From the NCBI GenBank assembly GCA_013816325.1, contig JACDEP010000017.1:5806-21205 (forward strand): 15,400 nucleotides of DNA, given 5' to 3'. Position numbers and translations under genes: made by a program. The stretch is from Methylotenera sp. Its GTDB lineage: Bacteria > Pseudomonadota > Gammaproteobacteria > Burkholderiales > Methylophilaceae. The notes under the pieces were generated by a model. It saw nothing but the letters and a program-made list of their open reading frames with translations. It had not been told where the DNA came from and ran no database searches. Below, in pieces: positions 6,489 to 13,566 of the stretch. Position 1 is the first letter of the stretch. Each line of letters opens with the position of its first letter.

Positions 6489-7370
6489 ATGAACCAATAT
6501 TATCGACCACGACGCTCCATGCTTTATGTGCCAGGCTGTAACACGCACTACTTAGAGCGTGCGCGCACCTTGCATGCGGATTCTGTCATCCTGGATTTAG
6601 GTGACCCTATTCTTATTGAGTGCAAAGAAGAATCACGTGCTAACGTCGCCCGTTATGTGAATGAAAGCGGCTACGGCTCACGCGAAGTTGTTGTTCGCGT
6701 GAATGACCTAGATTCGATCTGGGGCGCTGACGACATCAAAGCCGTCGCTCGACTCAAGGTCGATGCCGTATTGTTCCCTAATATAGAATCACGAGAAGAT
6801 GTGCTTACCGCCTTATCCCGTTTAGATGCAGCGGGTGGTAGTCATCTCCCTATTATGGTGATGATAGAAAGCCCGATTGCGGTGCTGAATGCTAAAGAGA
6901 TTGCCAGTGCTTCGGATCGTATTGCCTGTATCGTTATGGCGACCTCCGATTTGATATCGCAATTGCATGCACGGGTTACGCATGAGCGCTCTGCGATACT
7001 GACATCACTTTCATTGGTCATCCTTGCTGCCCGAGCTTATGGACGCGCCGTGGTAGACGGTATCACCAGCGATTTTAAAAATATGCATTCTTTTGAATAC
7101 GCCTGCCGCTTAGGTCGCGATATGGGCTTCGACGGTAAATCGTTGGTGCATCCGGCACAATTACCGTACAGCAACGATGCCTACACGCCTAAAGCCAGCG
7201 AGATTAAAGACGCTCAGGAGATTATCAAAGCTTTGAGAGAAGCGAATGAAGCCGGCAAAGGTACCGTAGTAGTAGATGATAAATTGGTTGAGCATCACCA
7301 TGTTATCGCTGCGGAGCGTCTGTTAAAACTGCATGACATGATTACGACTTTGGAGGAAAGCCATGTCTAA
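6489..7370 (+). CDS. CoA-ester lyase, HpcH/HpaI aldolase / CitE-like (candidate beta-methylmalyl- or citramalyl-CoA lyase)
   Basis: A 293-residue TIM-barrel protein of the CitE-like CoA-ester lyase family. RRSMLYVPGCN (8-18) matches the family start, R70 (VRVN) is the expected carboxylate-binding Arg, E127 (MIESP) and D154 (TSDL) are the expected Mg2+ ligands, and GFDGKSLVHP is the usual late motif. Oddly, the very conserved DLEDAV strand reads DLGDPI (36-41), with Gly where Glu is nearly invariant, and the LPKxES motif reads FPNIES (Lys to Asn). Activity or substrate may therefore differ from classic members. AAGGTG lies 5 nt before the ATG. The stop overlaps the next start by 8 nt (ATGTCTAA), so it is coupled to the mesaconyl-CoA hydratase gene, which makes a beta-methylmalyl-CoA or citramalyl-CoA substrate the natural guess. 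The substrate is not proven by sequence. Confidence 0.85.
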   Translation: MNQYYRPRRSMLYVPGCNTHYLERARTLHADSVILDLGDPILIECKEESRANVARYVNESGYGSREVVVRVNDLDSIWGADDIKAVARLKVDAVLFPNIESREDVLTALSRLDAAGGSHLPIMVMIESPIAVLNAKEIASASDRIACIVMATSDLISQLHARVTHERSAILTSLSLVILAARAYGRAVVDGITSDFKNMHSFEYACRLGRDMGFDGKSLVHPAQLPYSNDAYTPKASEIKDAQEIIKALREANEAGKGTVVVDDKLVEHHHVIAAERLLKLHDMITTLEESHV

Positions 7371-8463
7371 TTACTCCCAAACGCATCAGTCTAAAATCAA
7401 CACGGGTAGTTTCTTTGAGGATTTCAGCATAGGTCAGGAAATTCAGCACGCCACGCCACGCACCATAGGCGAAGGTGAAGTGGCTCTATATATTGCCCTT
7501 ACCGGTGCTCGCCAAGTAGTGCATTCTTCCGAACCCTTAGCACAGTCTCTAGGCTATAAATCACGACCAGTGGATGATCTGCTGGCGTTTCATATTGCGT
7601 TCGGTAAAACCGTGCCTGATATTTCCGTGAACGCTGTGGCAAATCTCGGTTATGCCGATGTGCGATTCTTACACCCGATATATATTGGCGACACATTGAG
7701 TACGCACTCAACTGTTATAGGATTGAAGCAGAATTCAAGCGGCAAATCCGGTGTGGTCTATGTGCGTTCGGTGGCCTTTAATCAACTGCATCAGCCTGTG
7801 ATTTCATGGGTTCGTTGGGTCATGGTCCATAAAAATGACCTTAATACTCCCGCGCCGGAAGCAATGGTTCCCGACTTACCTGCCTTTGTCCCAGCAGAAC
7901 AGTTGAGCGTGCCTGTTTTCCTGAATGTGCGTAAATTCGATACGAGCTTTACCGGTGGGCAACATCTATGGGATGACTATACCGTGGGCGAACGCATCAA
8001 TCACCCAGCGGGTATGACCATCAGCGATACCGATCATACATTGGCGACCAAACTGTACCAGAACAATGCACGCTTGCACTTTGACGACCTGATGATGAAG
8101 CAGTCTACATTTGGCCGGAGGCTGATGTATGGGGGTCATATGATTTCTCTATGCCGTGCACTTTCTTATGACGGTTTGGAAAATGCACTGACGATTGTGG
8201 CCATTAACGCAGGTACCCATTGCAACCCTACCCTAGGCGATGACACCATTTACACCTGGACGGAAGTACTGGATAAGTGGGAGATTGTCGGCAGGACAGA
8301 TATTGCCGCGCTACGATTACGCATGATAGCGGTTAAAAACATGACTGCTGATTCACTCCCTGGTGCGCATATTGCAGATGGGGGCAAAAAAATGTATCAC
8401 CCTAACGTGGTGCTGGACCTAGATTACACCGTACTCATGCCCAGAAGATTGACCAATAAATAG
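7363..8463 (+). CDS. mch: Mesaconyl-CoA hydratase-type double MaoC (hot-dog) protein
   Basis: A 366-residue protein with two MaoC-like hot-dog domains (about 16-160 and 200-362). It closely follows the mesaconyl-CoA hydratase (beta-methylmalyl-CoA dehydratase) pattern known from the ethylmalonyl-CoA and 3-hydroxypropionate pathways: FFEDFxxGQxIxHATPRT (17-34), DDLLAFHIAFGKTVPDIS (71-88), NAVANLGYA, GKSGVVYVRS, RWVMV, and in the second domain ARLHFDD (236-242, catalytic-type His/Asp) with FGRRLMYGGHMISL (250-263), and VVLDLDY near the end. It would hydrate mesaconyl-C1-CoA to beta-methylmalyl-CoA or run in reverse. GGAGGAAA precedes the ATG, which lies within the end of the upstream lyase gene. 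A lyase on each side supports the assignment. The family match is from memory, so an itaconyl-CoA- or other enoyl-CoA-hydratase role is the alternative. Confidence 0.85.
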   Translation: MSNYSQTHQSKINTGSFFEDFSIGQEIQHATPRTIGEGEVALYIALTGARQVVHSSEPLAQSLGYKSRPVDDLLAFHIAFGKTVPDISVNAVANLGYADVRFLHPIYIGDTLSTHSTVIGLKQNSSGKSGVVYVRSVAFNQLHQPVISWVRWVMVHKNDLNTPAPEAMVPDLPAFVPAEQLSVPVFLNVRKFDTSFTGGQHLWDDYTVGERINHPAGMTISDTDHTLATKLYQNNARLHFDDLMMKQSTFGRRLMYGGHMISLCRALSYDGLENALTIVAINAGTHCNPTLGDDTIYTWTEVLDKWEIVGRTDIAALRLRMIAVKNMTADSLPGAHIADGGKKMYHPNVVLDLDYTVLMPRRLTNK

Positions 8464-8495
8464 TAGAAAATCTAATTAGTTAGAAGGACAGTAAA

Positions 8496-9482
8496 ATGGC
8501 AGTTCATCCGAATCAGGCTTTATTTGGCGGCGAAAAACCGTTTCCAATCATTCCTTCATGCGAGCATTTTGCCGGTAGCGAAAAATTGATATTGAAGGCA
8601 CTGACCATGCAGGACACGGTAGGTCCTGTGTTCGATATCACCTGCGACTGTGAAGATGGGGCGGCGGCTGGCCAGGAGCGTGATCATGCCGAGATGATTG
8701 TGCGCGTACTCAATAGCGAAGCCAATAAATACAAAATGGCGGGTGCCCGCATTCATGACTACACACATCCAAGTTGGCGCCAAGACATTGACATTTTGGT
8801 GAGTGGTGCAGGTCAGGTATTGACCTATATCACCATTCCTAAATGTACCAATATCAATCAAGCCAGCGAAATGATTACTTACATTCAGGAAACAGCAAAA
8901 GCTAAGAATGTCAGCCGTCGCATTCCTGTGCATATCCTCATTGAAACGCATGGCGCCTTAAAACAAGTGCATGAGATCGCAGCCCTGCCATGGGTTCAAG
9001 TTTTGGATTTCGGCTTAATGGATTTTGTGAGCGCACATCATGGCGCGATTCCCGCTACAGCAATGCGCAGTCCGCAGCAGTTTGAGCATCGCTTATTAGC
9101 CCGCGCCAAAGCGGAAGTAGTGGCTGCTGCCTTGGCAAATGGGGTAGTGCCAGCACATAACGTAACGCTTGACTTAAAAAACGCCGAGACAACTTATGCG
9201 GATGCTTACCGTGCACGCAATGAATTTGGCTTTATGCGTATGTGGAGTATTTATCCTACTCAGGTACAAGCGATAGTGGAGGCCATGAAACCTGATTTTG
9301 CAGAGGTCGCAGACGCTGCGAATATCTTGCTGGCAGCGCAGCAGGCGGATTGGGGACCAATCCAGTACGAAGGCGAATTGCATGATCGCGCCACTTATCG
9401 TTATTTCTGGGAGATTTTGCAGAAAGCTAAATTGACTAACGTCGCCATTCCAGAAGCGGCTAGCAGTGCATTCTTTGGCTGA
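8496..9482 (+). CDS. CoA-ester lyase, HpcH/HpaI aldolase family, CDCEDG subtype
   Basis: A 328-residue member of the CitE/malyl-CoA lyase superfamily, different from the lyase two genes upstream. The key strand reads CDCEDGA (50-56), R85 (ARIHD) is the likely substrate-carboxylate ligand, IPK is at 114-116, E150 (ILIETHGAL) and D176 (GLMDFVSAHHG) are the likely Mg2+ ligands, and MWSIYPTQ (249-256) closes the barrel. The length is near that of malyl-CoA/beta-methylmalyl-CoA lyases (about 320). I recall relatives of this subtype in Burkholderiales close to TCA-cycle genes, function unassigned. AGAAGGA sits 7 nt before the ATG; it follows the hydratase by 32 nt and precedes prpB by 41 nt, so it belongs to the same operon. 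Cleaving beta-methylmalyl-CoA to glyoxylate and propionyl-CoA would feed PrpC directly; this is inference from context. Confidence 0.85.
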   Translation: MAVHPNQALFGGEKPFPIIPSCEHFAGSEKLILKALTMQDTVGPVFDITCDCEDGAAAGQERDHAEMIVRVLNSEANKYKMAGARIHDYTHPSWRQDIDILVSGAGQVLTYITIPKCTNINQASEMITYIQETAKAKNVSRRIPVHILIETHGALKQVHEIAALPWVQVLDFGLMDFVSAHHGAIPATAMRSPQQFEHRLLARAKAEVVAAALANGVVPAHNVTLDLKNAETTYADAYRARNEFGFMRMWSIYPTQVQAIVEAMKPDFAEVADAANILLAAQQADWGPIQYEGELHDRATYRYFWEILQKAKLTNVAIPEAASSAFFG

Positions 9483-9523
9483 TTGATTTTAATATCGAAT
9501 CTAAATTTTACGAGTACTTAAAT

Positions 9524-10450
9524 ATGAAAATCGCAACTTCAGCAGGCGCAAGGTTCCGCCAGGCGCTTGCCCAAGAAAAACCTTTGCAAATTATTGGCGC
9601 GATTAATGCTTATCATGCGCTGCTTGCAACTCAGACCGGCTATAAGGCAATTTACCTTTCTGGCGGCGGCGTTGCTGCTGGCTCTTTAGGCGTGCCCGAC
9701 CTTGGTATCTCGACACTGGAAGACGTATTGATTGATGTGCGCCGTATTACCGATGCTACCGACACGCCTTTGCTGGTAGATATCGATACCGGTTTTGGGG
9801 GTGCATTCAACATCGCGCGTTCAATCAAAAGCATTATTAAAGCTGGGGCAGCGGCAGCGCATATTGAAGACCAAGTGCAAGCAAAACGTTGCGGACATCG
9901 CCCCAACAAAGCGGTAGTCAGCCTGGGTGAAATGGTAGATCGCATCAAAGCTGCAGTAGACGCAAGAACCGACCCGGATTTCGTCATCATGGCGCGTACG
10001 GATGCGCTAGCTGTTGAAGGCTTGCAATCCGCCATCGACCGTGCTTGCGCTTGCGCTGAGGCCGGTGCTGACGCGATATTTCCCGAAGCGATGACAGAAC
10101 TCGGCATGTACAAGCAATTCGCAGCAGCAGTCAAAGTACCGGTTTTAGCAAATATCACGGAATTCGGCAGTACGCCTTTATTTACCGTTAACGAGTTAGC
10201 TAAGGCTGATGTCAGCATGGTTTTGTACCCACTTTCAGCGTTCCGTGCTATGAATCAGGCAGCGCTAAAAGTCTATGAAGCTGTGCGTAAAGACGGTACG
10301 CAAAAAAATGTGGTGGACTTGATGCAGACACGTGCCGAGTTGTATGAGCACTTGGACTATCACGCATACGAACAAAAACTGGATATGCTATTCAAGCAAG
10401 AAAATAATAGCGCGGTCATTCCGACCCAAGTCGGAATCCAGAGTCGTTGA
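9524..10450 (+). CDS. prpB: 2-Methylisocitrate lyase PrpB, with a repeat-encoded C-terminal tail
   Basis: A 308-residue isocitrate lyase-superfamily enzyme that splits 2-methylisocitrate into pyruvate and succinate, the last step of the methylcitrate cycle. The signature KRCGHRPNK (121-129) carries C123, the same number as the catalytic Cys of E. coli PrpB; D86 and D88 (DIDTGFGG) and HIEDQ (113-117) are the Mg2+-site residues; SGGGVAAGSLGVPD (46-59) is the substrate loop. The body ends like other PrpB proteins at about residue 297. The last 11 residues, VIPTQVGIQSR, and the TGA are encoded by a hairpin repeat (10415-10481), so the tail is acquired sequence and makes the protein about 12 residues longer than E. 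coli PrpB. The start has only a weak GAG upstream. It follows the lyase gene by 41 nt. Confidence 0.96.
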   Translation: MKIATSAGARFRQALAQEKPLQIIGAINAYHALLATQTGYKAIYLSGGGVAAGSLGVPDLGISTLEDVLIDVRRITDATDTPLLVDIDTGFGGAFNIARSIKSIIKAGAAAAHIEDQVQAKRCGHRPNKAVVSLGEMVDRIKAAVDARTDPDFVIMARTDALAVEGLQSAIDRACACAEAGADAIFPEAMTELGMYKQFAAAVKVPVLANITEFGSTPLFTVNELAKADVSMVLYPLSAFRAMNQAALKVYEAVRKDGTQKNVVDLMQTRAELYEHLDYHAYEQKLDMLFKQENNSAVIPTQVGIQSR

Positions 10451-10481
10451 GCCGCTAGATTCCGACTTCGGTCGGAATGAC
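10415..10481. repeat. REP/MITE-like twin-hairpin repeat, copy 1, overlapping the prpB 3' end
   Basis: GTCATTCCGACC (10415-10426) and GGTCGGAATGAC (10470-10481) are perfect 12-bp terminal inverted repeats. Each end is also its own hairpin: ATTCCGAC-ccaa-GTCGGAAT (10418-10437) and ATTCCGAC-ttcg-GTCGGAAT (10459-10478), the second capped by a C(UUCG)G tetraloop. This is the widespread GTCATTCC...GGAATGAC class of small intergenic repeats whose translation gives VIPxxxGIQ peptides, as here in PrpB. No T-run follows, so it is not a classical terminator, but such hairpins can shield or trim mRNA between genes. Confidence 0.85.
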
Positions 10482-10573
10482 GGTATAAGCAAGGTATTGA
10501 AACTTAAGCAATAGGGTTTCCATTCATACACATTTTTAAACTTAAAAGCTTGGTTTTAAAAATTGGAGAATTT

Positions 10574-11716
10574 ATGAACATAGAACAACCGAAAAAGAAA
10601 AAAGGAGTAGCCCTCGCTGGCGTTTCAGCAGGCACGACTGCCATTTGCACTGTAGGCCACACAGGTAACGATCTACATTACCGCGGTTACGATATTATCG
10701 AACTAGCGAAACATGCAACGTTTGAAGAAGTCGCTTATTTGTTGATTCATGGTGAACTGCCTAATAAAGCGCAATTAACTGCTTATCACCAAAAACTCAA
10801 AAAGCTACGTGGGCTGCCTGATGCGCTCAAAAAGGTGTTGGAACAGATTCCAGCCGGTGCGAATCCCATGGACGTCATGCGCACCGGCTGTTCCATGCTA
10901 GGTACGCTTGAACCAGAGGCGGCTGACCGTAATACAGGAGCGGCGCAGTCATTGGGCGATAGGCTCATTGCCTGTTTTGGTTCTATCCTCATCTATTGGT
11001 ATCATTTTAGTCATAGCAACAAACGTATCGAAGTCGAAACAGATGACAACTCAATTGCTGCGCACTTTTTACACATTCTGCATGGTAAAGCGCCATCAGA
11101 TTTGCACATTCGTGCAATGAACACTTCACTGGTGCTCTATGCAGAACATGAATTCAATGCGTCTACATTCACCGCTCGCGTTATCGCGGGTACGCTGTCA
11201 GATATGTATAGCTGCATCACCGGTGCGATTGGTGCGCTGCGCGGGCCTAAACATGGTGGTGCTAATGAAGCGGCGATGGAAATCATCGAGCGCTACAATA
11301 CGCCTGACGAGGCCGAAGCTGACATCATGCAACGCATGGCTGCTAAAGAAATCATCATAGGCTTTGGGCATCCCGTGTATACCAGTGCTGACCCACGAAA
11401 TGAATCAATCAAGGAAGTTAGCCGCACGTTGTGCCAAGATAACGGCAATATGACGTTATTTGACGTATCAGCACGCATTGAAGAAACCATGTGGCGTGAG
11501 AAAAAAATGTTTCCAAACTTAGATTGGTATAGCGCATCGAGCTATCACATGATGGGTATTCCCACAGGCATGTTCACTCCTATTTTCGTTATCTCGCGCA
11601 CTACAGGCTGGGTTGCCCATGTGATTGAACAACGCATTGATAACAAGATCATCCGTCCAAATGCAGAATATACTGGCCCAGAAAATCGCCCTTATGTTCC
11701 ATTAGATAAGCGTTAA
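10574..11716 (+). CDS. prpC: 2-Methylcitrate synthase PrpC
   Basis: A 380-residue citrate synthase-family enzyme that condenses propionyl-CoA with oxaloacetate. GVSAGTTAICTVGHTGNDLHYRGYDI near the N-terminus is typical of 2-methylcitrate synthases. The catalytic residues are H227 (GPKHGGANE), H266 (GFGHPVYT) and D317 (NLDWYSA), with R-containing motifs ADPRN and HEFNASTFTAR for oxaloacetate and CoA binding. I chose the ATG at 10574, which has GGAG 5 nt upstream; a TTG at 10550 in the same frame would add eight residues without support. A 123-nt gap containing a hairpin repeat separates it from prpB. It is shorter than gltA-type citrate synthases (about 430) and matches PrpC length, so main-cycle citrate synthase is less likely, though PrpC enzymes often have side activity with acetyl-CoA. 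Confidence 0.95.
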   Translation: MNIEQPKKKKGVALAGVSAGTTAICTVGHTGNDLHYRGYDIIELAKHATFEEVAYLLIHGELPNKAQLTAYHQKLKKLRGLPDALKKVLEQIPAGANPMDVMRTGCSMLGTLEPEAADRNTGAAQSLGDRLIACFGSILIYWYHFSHSNKRIEVETDDNSIAAHFLHILHGKAPSDLHIRAMNTSLVLYAEHEFNASTFTARVIAGTLSDMYSCITGAIGALRGPKHGGANEAAMEIIERYNTPDEAEADIMQRMAAKEIIIGFGHPVYTSADPRNESIKEVSRTLCQDNGNMTLFDVSARIEETMWREKKMFPNLDWYSASSYHMMGIPTGMFTPIFVISRTTGWVAHVIEQRIDNKIIRPNAEYTGPENRPYVPLDKR

Positions 11717-11739
11717 ATTTAGCCGCAGAGGACTACAGA

Positions 11740-11863
11740 ATTCACAGAGAAAACCTATCCTCCGTCATACCGACGAAAATCGGTATCCAGCGTCTTAACG
11801 TCATTAGATTTTCGTGTCAAGCACGGAATGACGAACTTGGTTTTCGAATTTTCCTCTGTGAAT
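11740..11863. repeat. Nested inverted-repeat element filling the prpC-prpD gap
   Basis: ATTCACAGAG (11740-11749) is repeated in reverse complement as CTCTGTGAAT (11854-11863). Weaker similarity continues outward: CCGCAG at 11723-11728 against CTGCCGC at 11864-11870. The CACAGAGGA/CCGCAGAGG wording resembles a repeat type common in many bacterial genomes. The second copy of the GTCATxCC twin hairpin lies inside these arms (11763-11833), suggesting one small repeat landed in another. The 189-nt gap holds no gene. Confidence 0.6.
11763..11833. repeat. REP/MITE-like twin-hairpin repeat, copy 2, between prpC and prpD
   Basis: Terminal CGTCATaCCG and CGGaATGACG are reverse complements apart from one position. 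The left half folds as ATACCGA-cgaaaa-TCGGTAT (11767-11786), followed by the same ATCCAG tail as in copy 1; the right half has a shorter stem, CGTG-tcaag-CACG (11813-11825). Size (71 bp) and layout match copy 1 (67 bp), so these are members of one family, with this copy more decayed. It could influence the prpC-prpD mRNA ratio. Confidence 0.75.
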
Positions 11864-11905
11864 CTGCCGCCAAAAAATATGAATTTTTATTGATGAAAGT
11901 AAACG

Positions 11906-13369
11906 ATGTCAGCCCACATTTCAAACGTTCGCCCTACGCCCGACCAAGTCATTGTCGATATCGCCAATTACGTTGCTGATTTTGAAATCAAAAGCGACGA
12001 AGCGTTTGACACTGCTCGTAACTGTTTAATGGATACCCTAGGCTGTGGCTTTGAGGCACTGGATTATCCAGCCTGTACCAAATTAATCGGCCCAGTCATC
12101 CCTGGCACAGTCGTGCCAAATGGCGCAAAAGTGCCGGGCACCTCATACCAACTTGACCCTATCTCAGCCGCTTTTAACATCGGCGCAATGATCCGCTGGC
12201 TAGACTTTAACGATACATGGCTAGCCGCAGAATGGGGACATCCATCAGATAACTTAGGCGGAATTTTAGCCTCTGCAGATTATATTTCTCGAAAAAATGT
12301 GGCTGAGGGTAAAGCCCCGCTAACAATTAAAGATGTGCTTACCGCCATGATTAAAGCACATGAGATTCAAGGTGTGCTGGCACTAGAAAATAGCTTTAAC
12401 CGTGTAGGTTTGGATCACGTGATTCTAGTAAAAATCGCTTCTACTGCTGTCGTGACTAAAATACTCGGCGGCAACAAAGAAGATATTATCAACGCGGTTT
12501 CAAACGCATTTGTAGATGGTCAAAGCTTACGTACTTACCGCCACAGCCCAAATACAGGCTCACGTAAATCATGGGCGGCAGGCGATGCTACCAGTCGCGC
12601 GGTGCGTTTAGCATGGATGACATTACAAGGCGAAATGGGCTGTCCATCAGCCCTCACAGCAAAAGTTTGGGGCTTTTACGATGTGCTTTTTAAAGGCAAT
12701 GCGTTCAAATTCCAACGTCCTTATGGTAGCTACGTAATGGAGCAAGTACTGTTTAAAATATCATTCCCCGCCGAGTTCCATGCGCAAACCGCCGTGGAAT
12801 GTGCCTTGCAATTGAACAGCAGCATTGGCAACAAGTTACAAACTTTAGAACAAATTGCCGAGATTGATAAAATTGTGATTACCACACATGAGTCTGCAAT
12901 TCGTATCATCGACAAAACTGGTCCGCTTGCTAACCCAGCAGACCGCGACCATTGCATACAATATATGGCAGCTATTGGCTTGCTCAAAGGCAATTTAACC
13001 GCACAAGATTATGAAGATGCAGTAGCTAGTGACTCACGCATTGATGCGATTCGCGACAAAATGGTATGTTTAGAAAAAGCCGAATACACCCGTGATTATC
13101 TGGATCCTGAAAAACGCTCTATTGCTAACGCGATTCAAGTATTCTTTAAAGATGGCAGCAAATCAGACAACATCGCTGTGGAATACCCGATTGGCCATCG
13201 CCGTCGCCGTGGCGAGGGCATACCAGAGCTTGTGAAAAAATTCAAAGTGAATTTGGCCCGCCGCTTCGACGTAAAAAAACAAGCGGATATTTTGGCGCTA
13301 TGCTTAGACCAAGGCAAGCTGGAAATCAAACCAGTGAACGAGTTTGTAGATATGTTAATGGTATCTTAA
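11906..13369 (+). CDS. prpD: 2-Methylcitrate dehydratase PrpD
   Basis: A 487-residue MmgE/PrpD-family enzyme, near the 483 residues of E. coli PrpD, that dehydrates 2-methylcitrate to 2-methyl-cis-aconitate without an iron-sulfur cluster. Family landmarks visible are MDTLGCGFEAL (41-51), RWLDFNDTWLAAEWGHPSDN (96-115), YRHSPNTGSRKSWAAGDATS (around 222-241), FQRPYGSYVMEQV, FPAEFHAQTAVE and YPIGHRRRRGEG near the C-terminus. The reading frame is complete. Upstream only a weak GAAAG is seen. It is 189 nt from prpC with a repeat between, so it may share the operon transcript or have its own promoter; none was evident. Choice of PrpD rather than the AcnD/PrpF pair is notable: rehydration to 2-methylisocitrate must come from an aconitase located elsewhere. 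Confidence 0.96.
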   Translation: MSAHISNVRPTPDQVIVDIANYVADFEIKSDEAFDTARNCLMDTLGCGFEALDYPACTKLIGPVIPGTVVPNGAKVPGTSYQLDPISAAFNIGAMIRWLDFNDTWLAAEWGHPSDNLGGILASADYISRKNVAEGKAPLTIKDVLTAMIKAHEIQGVLALENSFNRVGLDHVILVKIASTAVVTKILGGNKEDIINAVSNAFVDGQSLRTYRHSPNTGSRKSWAAGDATSRAVRLAWMTLQGEMGCPSALTAKVWGFYDVLFKGNAFKFQRPYGSYVMEQVLFKISFPAEFHAQTAVECALQLNSSIGNKLQTLEQIAEIDKIVITTHESAIRIIDKTGPLANPADRDHCIQYMAAIGLLKGNLTAQDYEDAVASDSRIDAIRDKMVCLEKAEYTRDYLDPEKRSIANAIQVFFKDGSKSDNIAVEYPIGHRRRRGEGIPELVKKFKVNLARRFDVKKQADILALCLDQGKLEIKPVNEFVDMLMVS

Positions 13370-13566
13370 GCGTGAAAATCTATTAAATTCCATTCAAATC
13401 AACAGTTAATGGCACACATGAAATAGGTGTCAAGATTGATGGGCTGTTATTGAGATTAAAGTGATTTGTATTACTTTGAAAATGGAAGTCTTTTAGTAAA
13501 CCCGTGAATAGATTAAGCGACATAAACAGCGTAAAATAGCGTTTTTTCAAACGTTACCGAGCTTTT
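13370..13566. other. Intergenic region prpD-purB, no clear feature
   Basis: A 197-nt gap that probably holds the end of the prp transcript and the start of the purB one. A loose nested dyad is visible (AACAG 13401-13405 with CTGTT 13444-13448, and TGGCAC 13410-13415 with GTGTCA 13427-13432, one wobble pair), but it is not followed by a T-run. AT-rich stretches resemble -10 boxes, but no pair with a good -35 and spacing was found. Confidence 0.5.

Noticed and set aside
6489..9482. Itaconate degradation cluster (itaconate CoA-transferase, itaconyl-CoA hydratase, citramalyl-CoA lyase)
   Set aside because: No CoA-transferase or CoA ligase is present, and the hydratase resembles the two-domain mesaconyl-CoA type; not fully excluded.
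9652..10218. 188-codon open frame on the minus strand
   Set aside because: It lies fully inside prpB, antisense, with Ser/Ala-rich low-information translation; prpB on the plus strand has all family motifs.
10550..10573. TTG start extending prpC by eight residues
   Set aside because: The ATG at 10574 has GGAG at proper spacing and matches the usual PrpC N-terminus.
10415..11833. CRISPR array or phage attachment sites
   Set aside because: Only two diverged copies of a palindromic repeat exist, 1.3 kb apart with prpC between them; there are no regular spacers, cas genes or integrase.
13401..13448. Rho-independent terminator after prpD
   Set aside because: The stems are short, nested with large loops, include a wobble pair, and no T-run follows.
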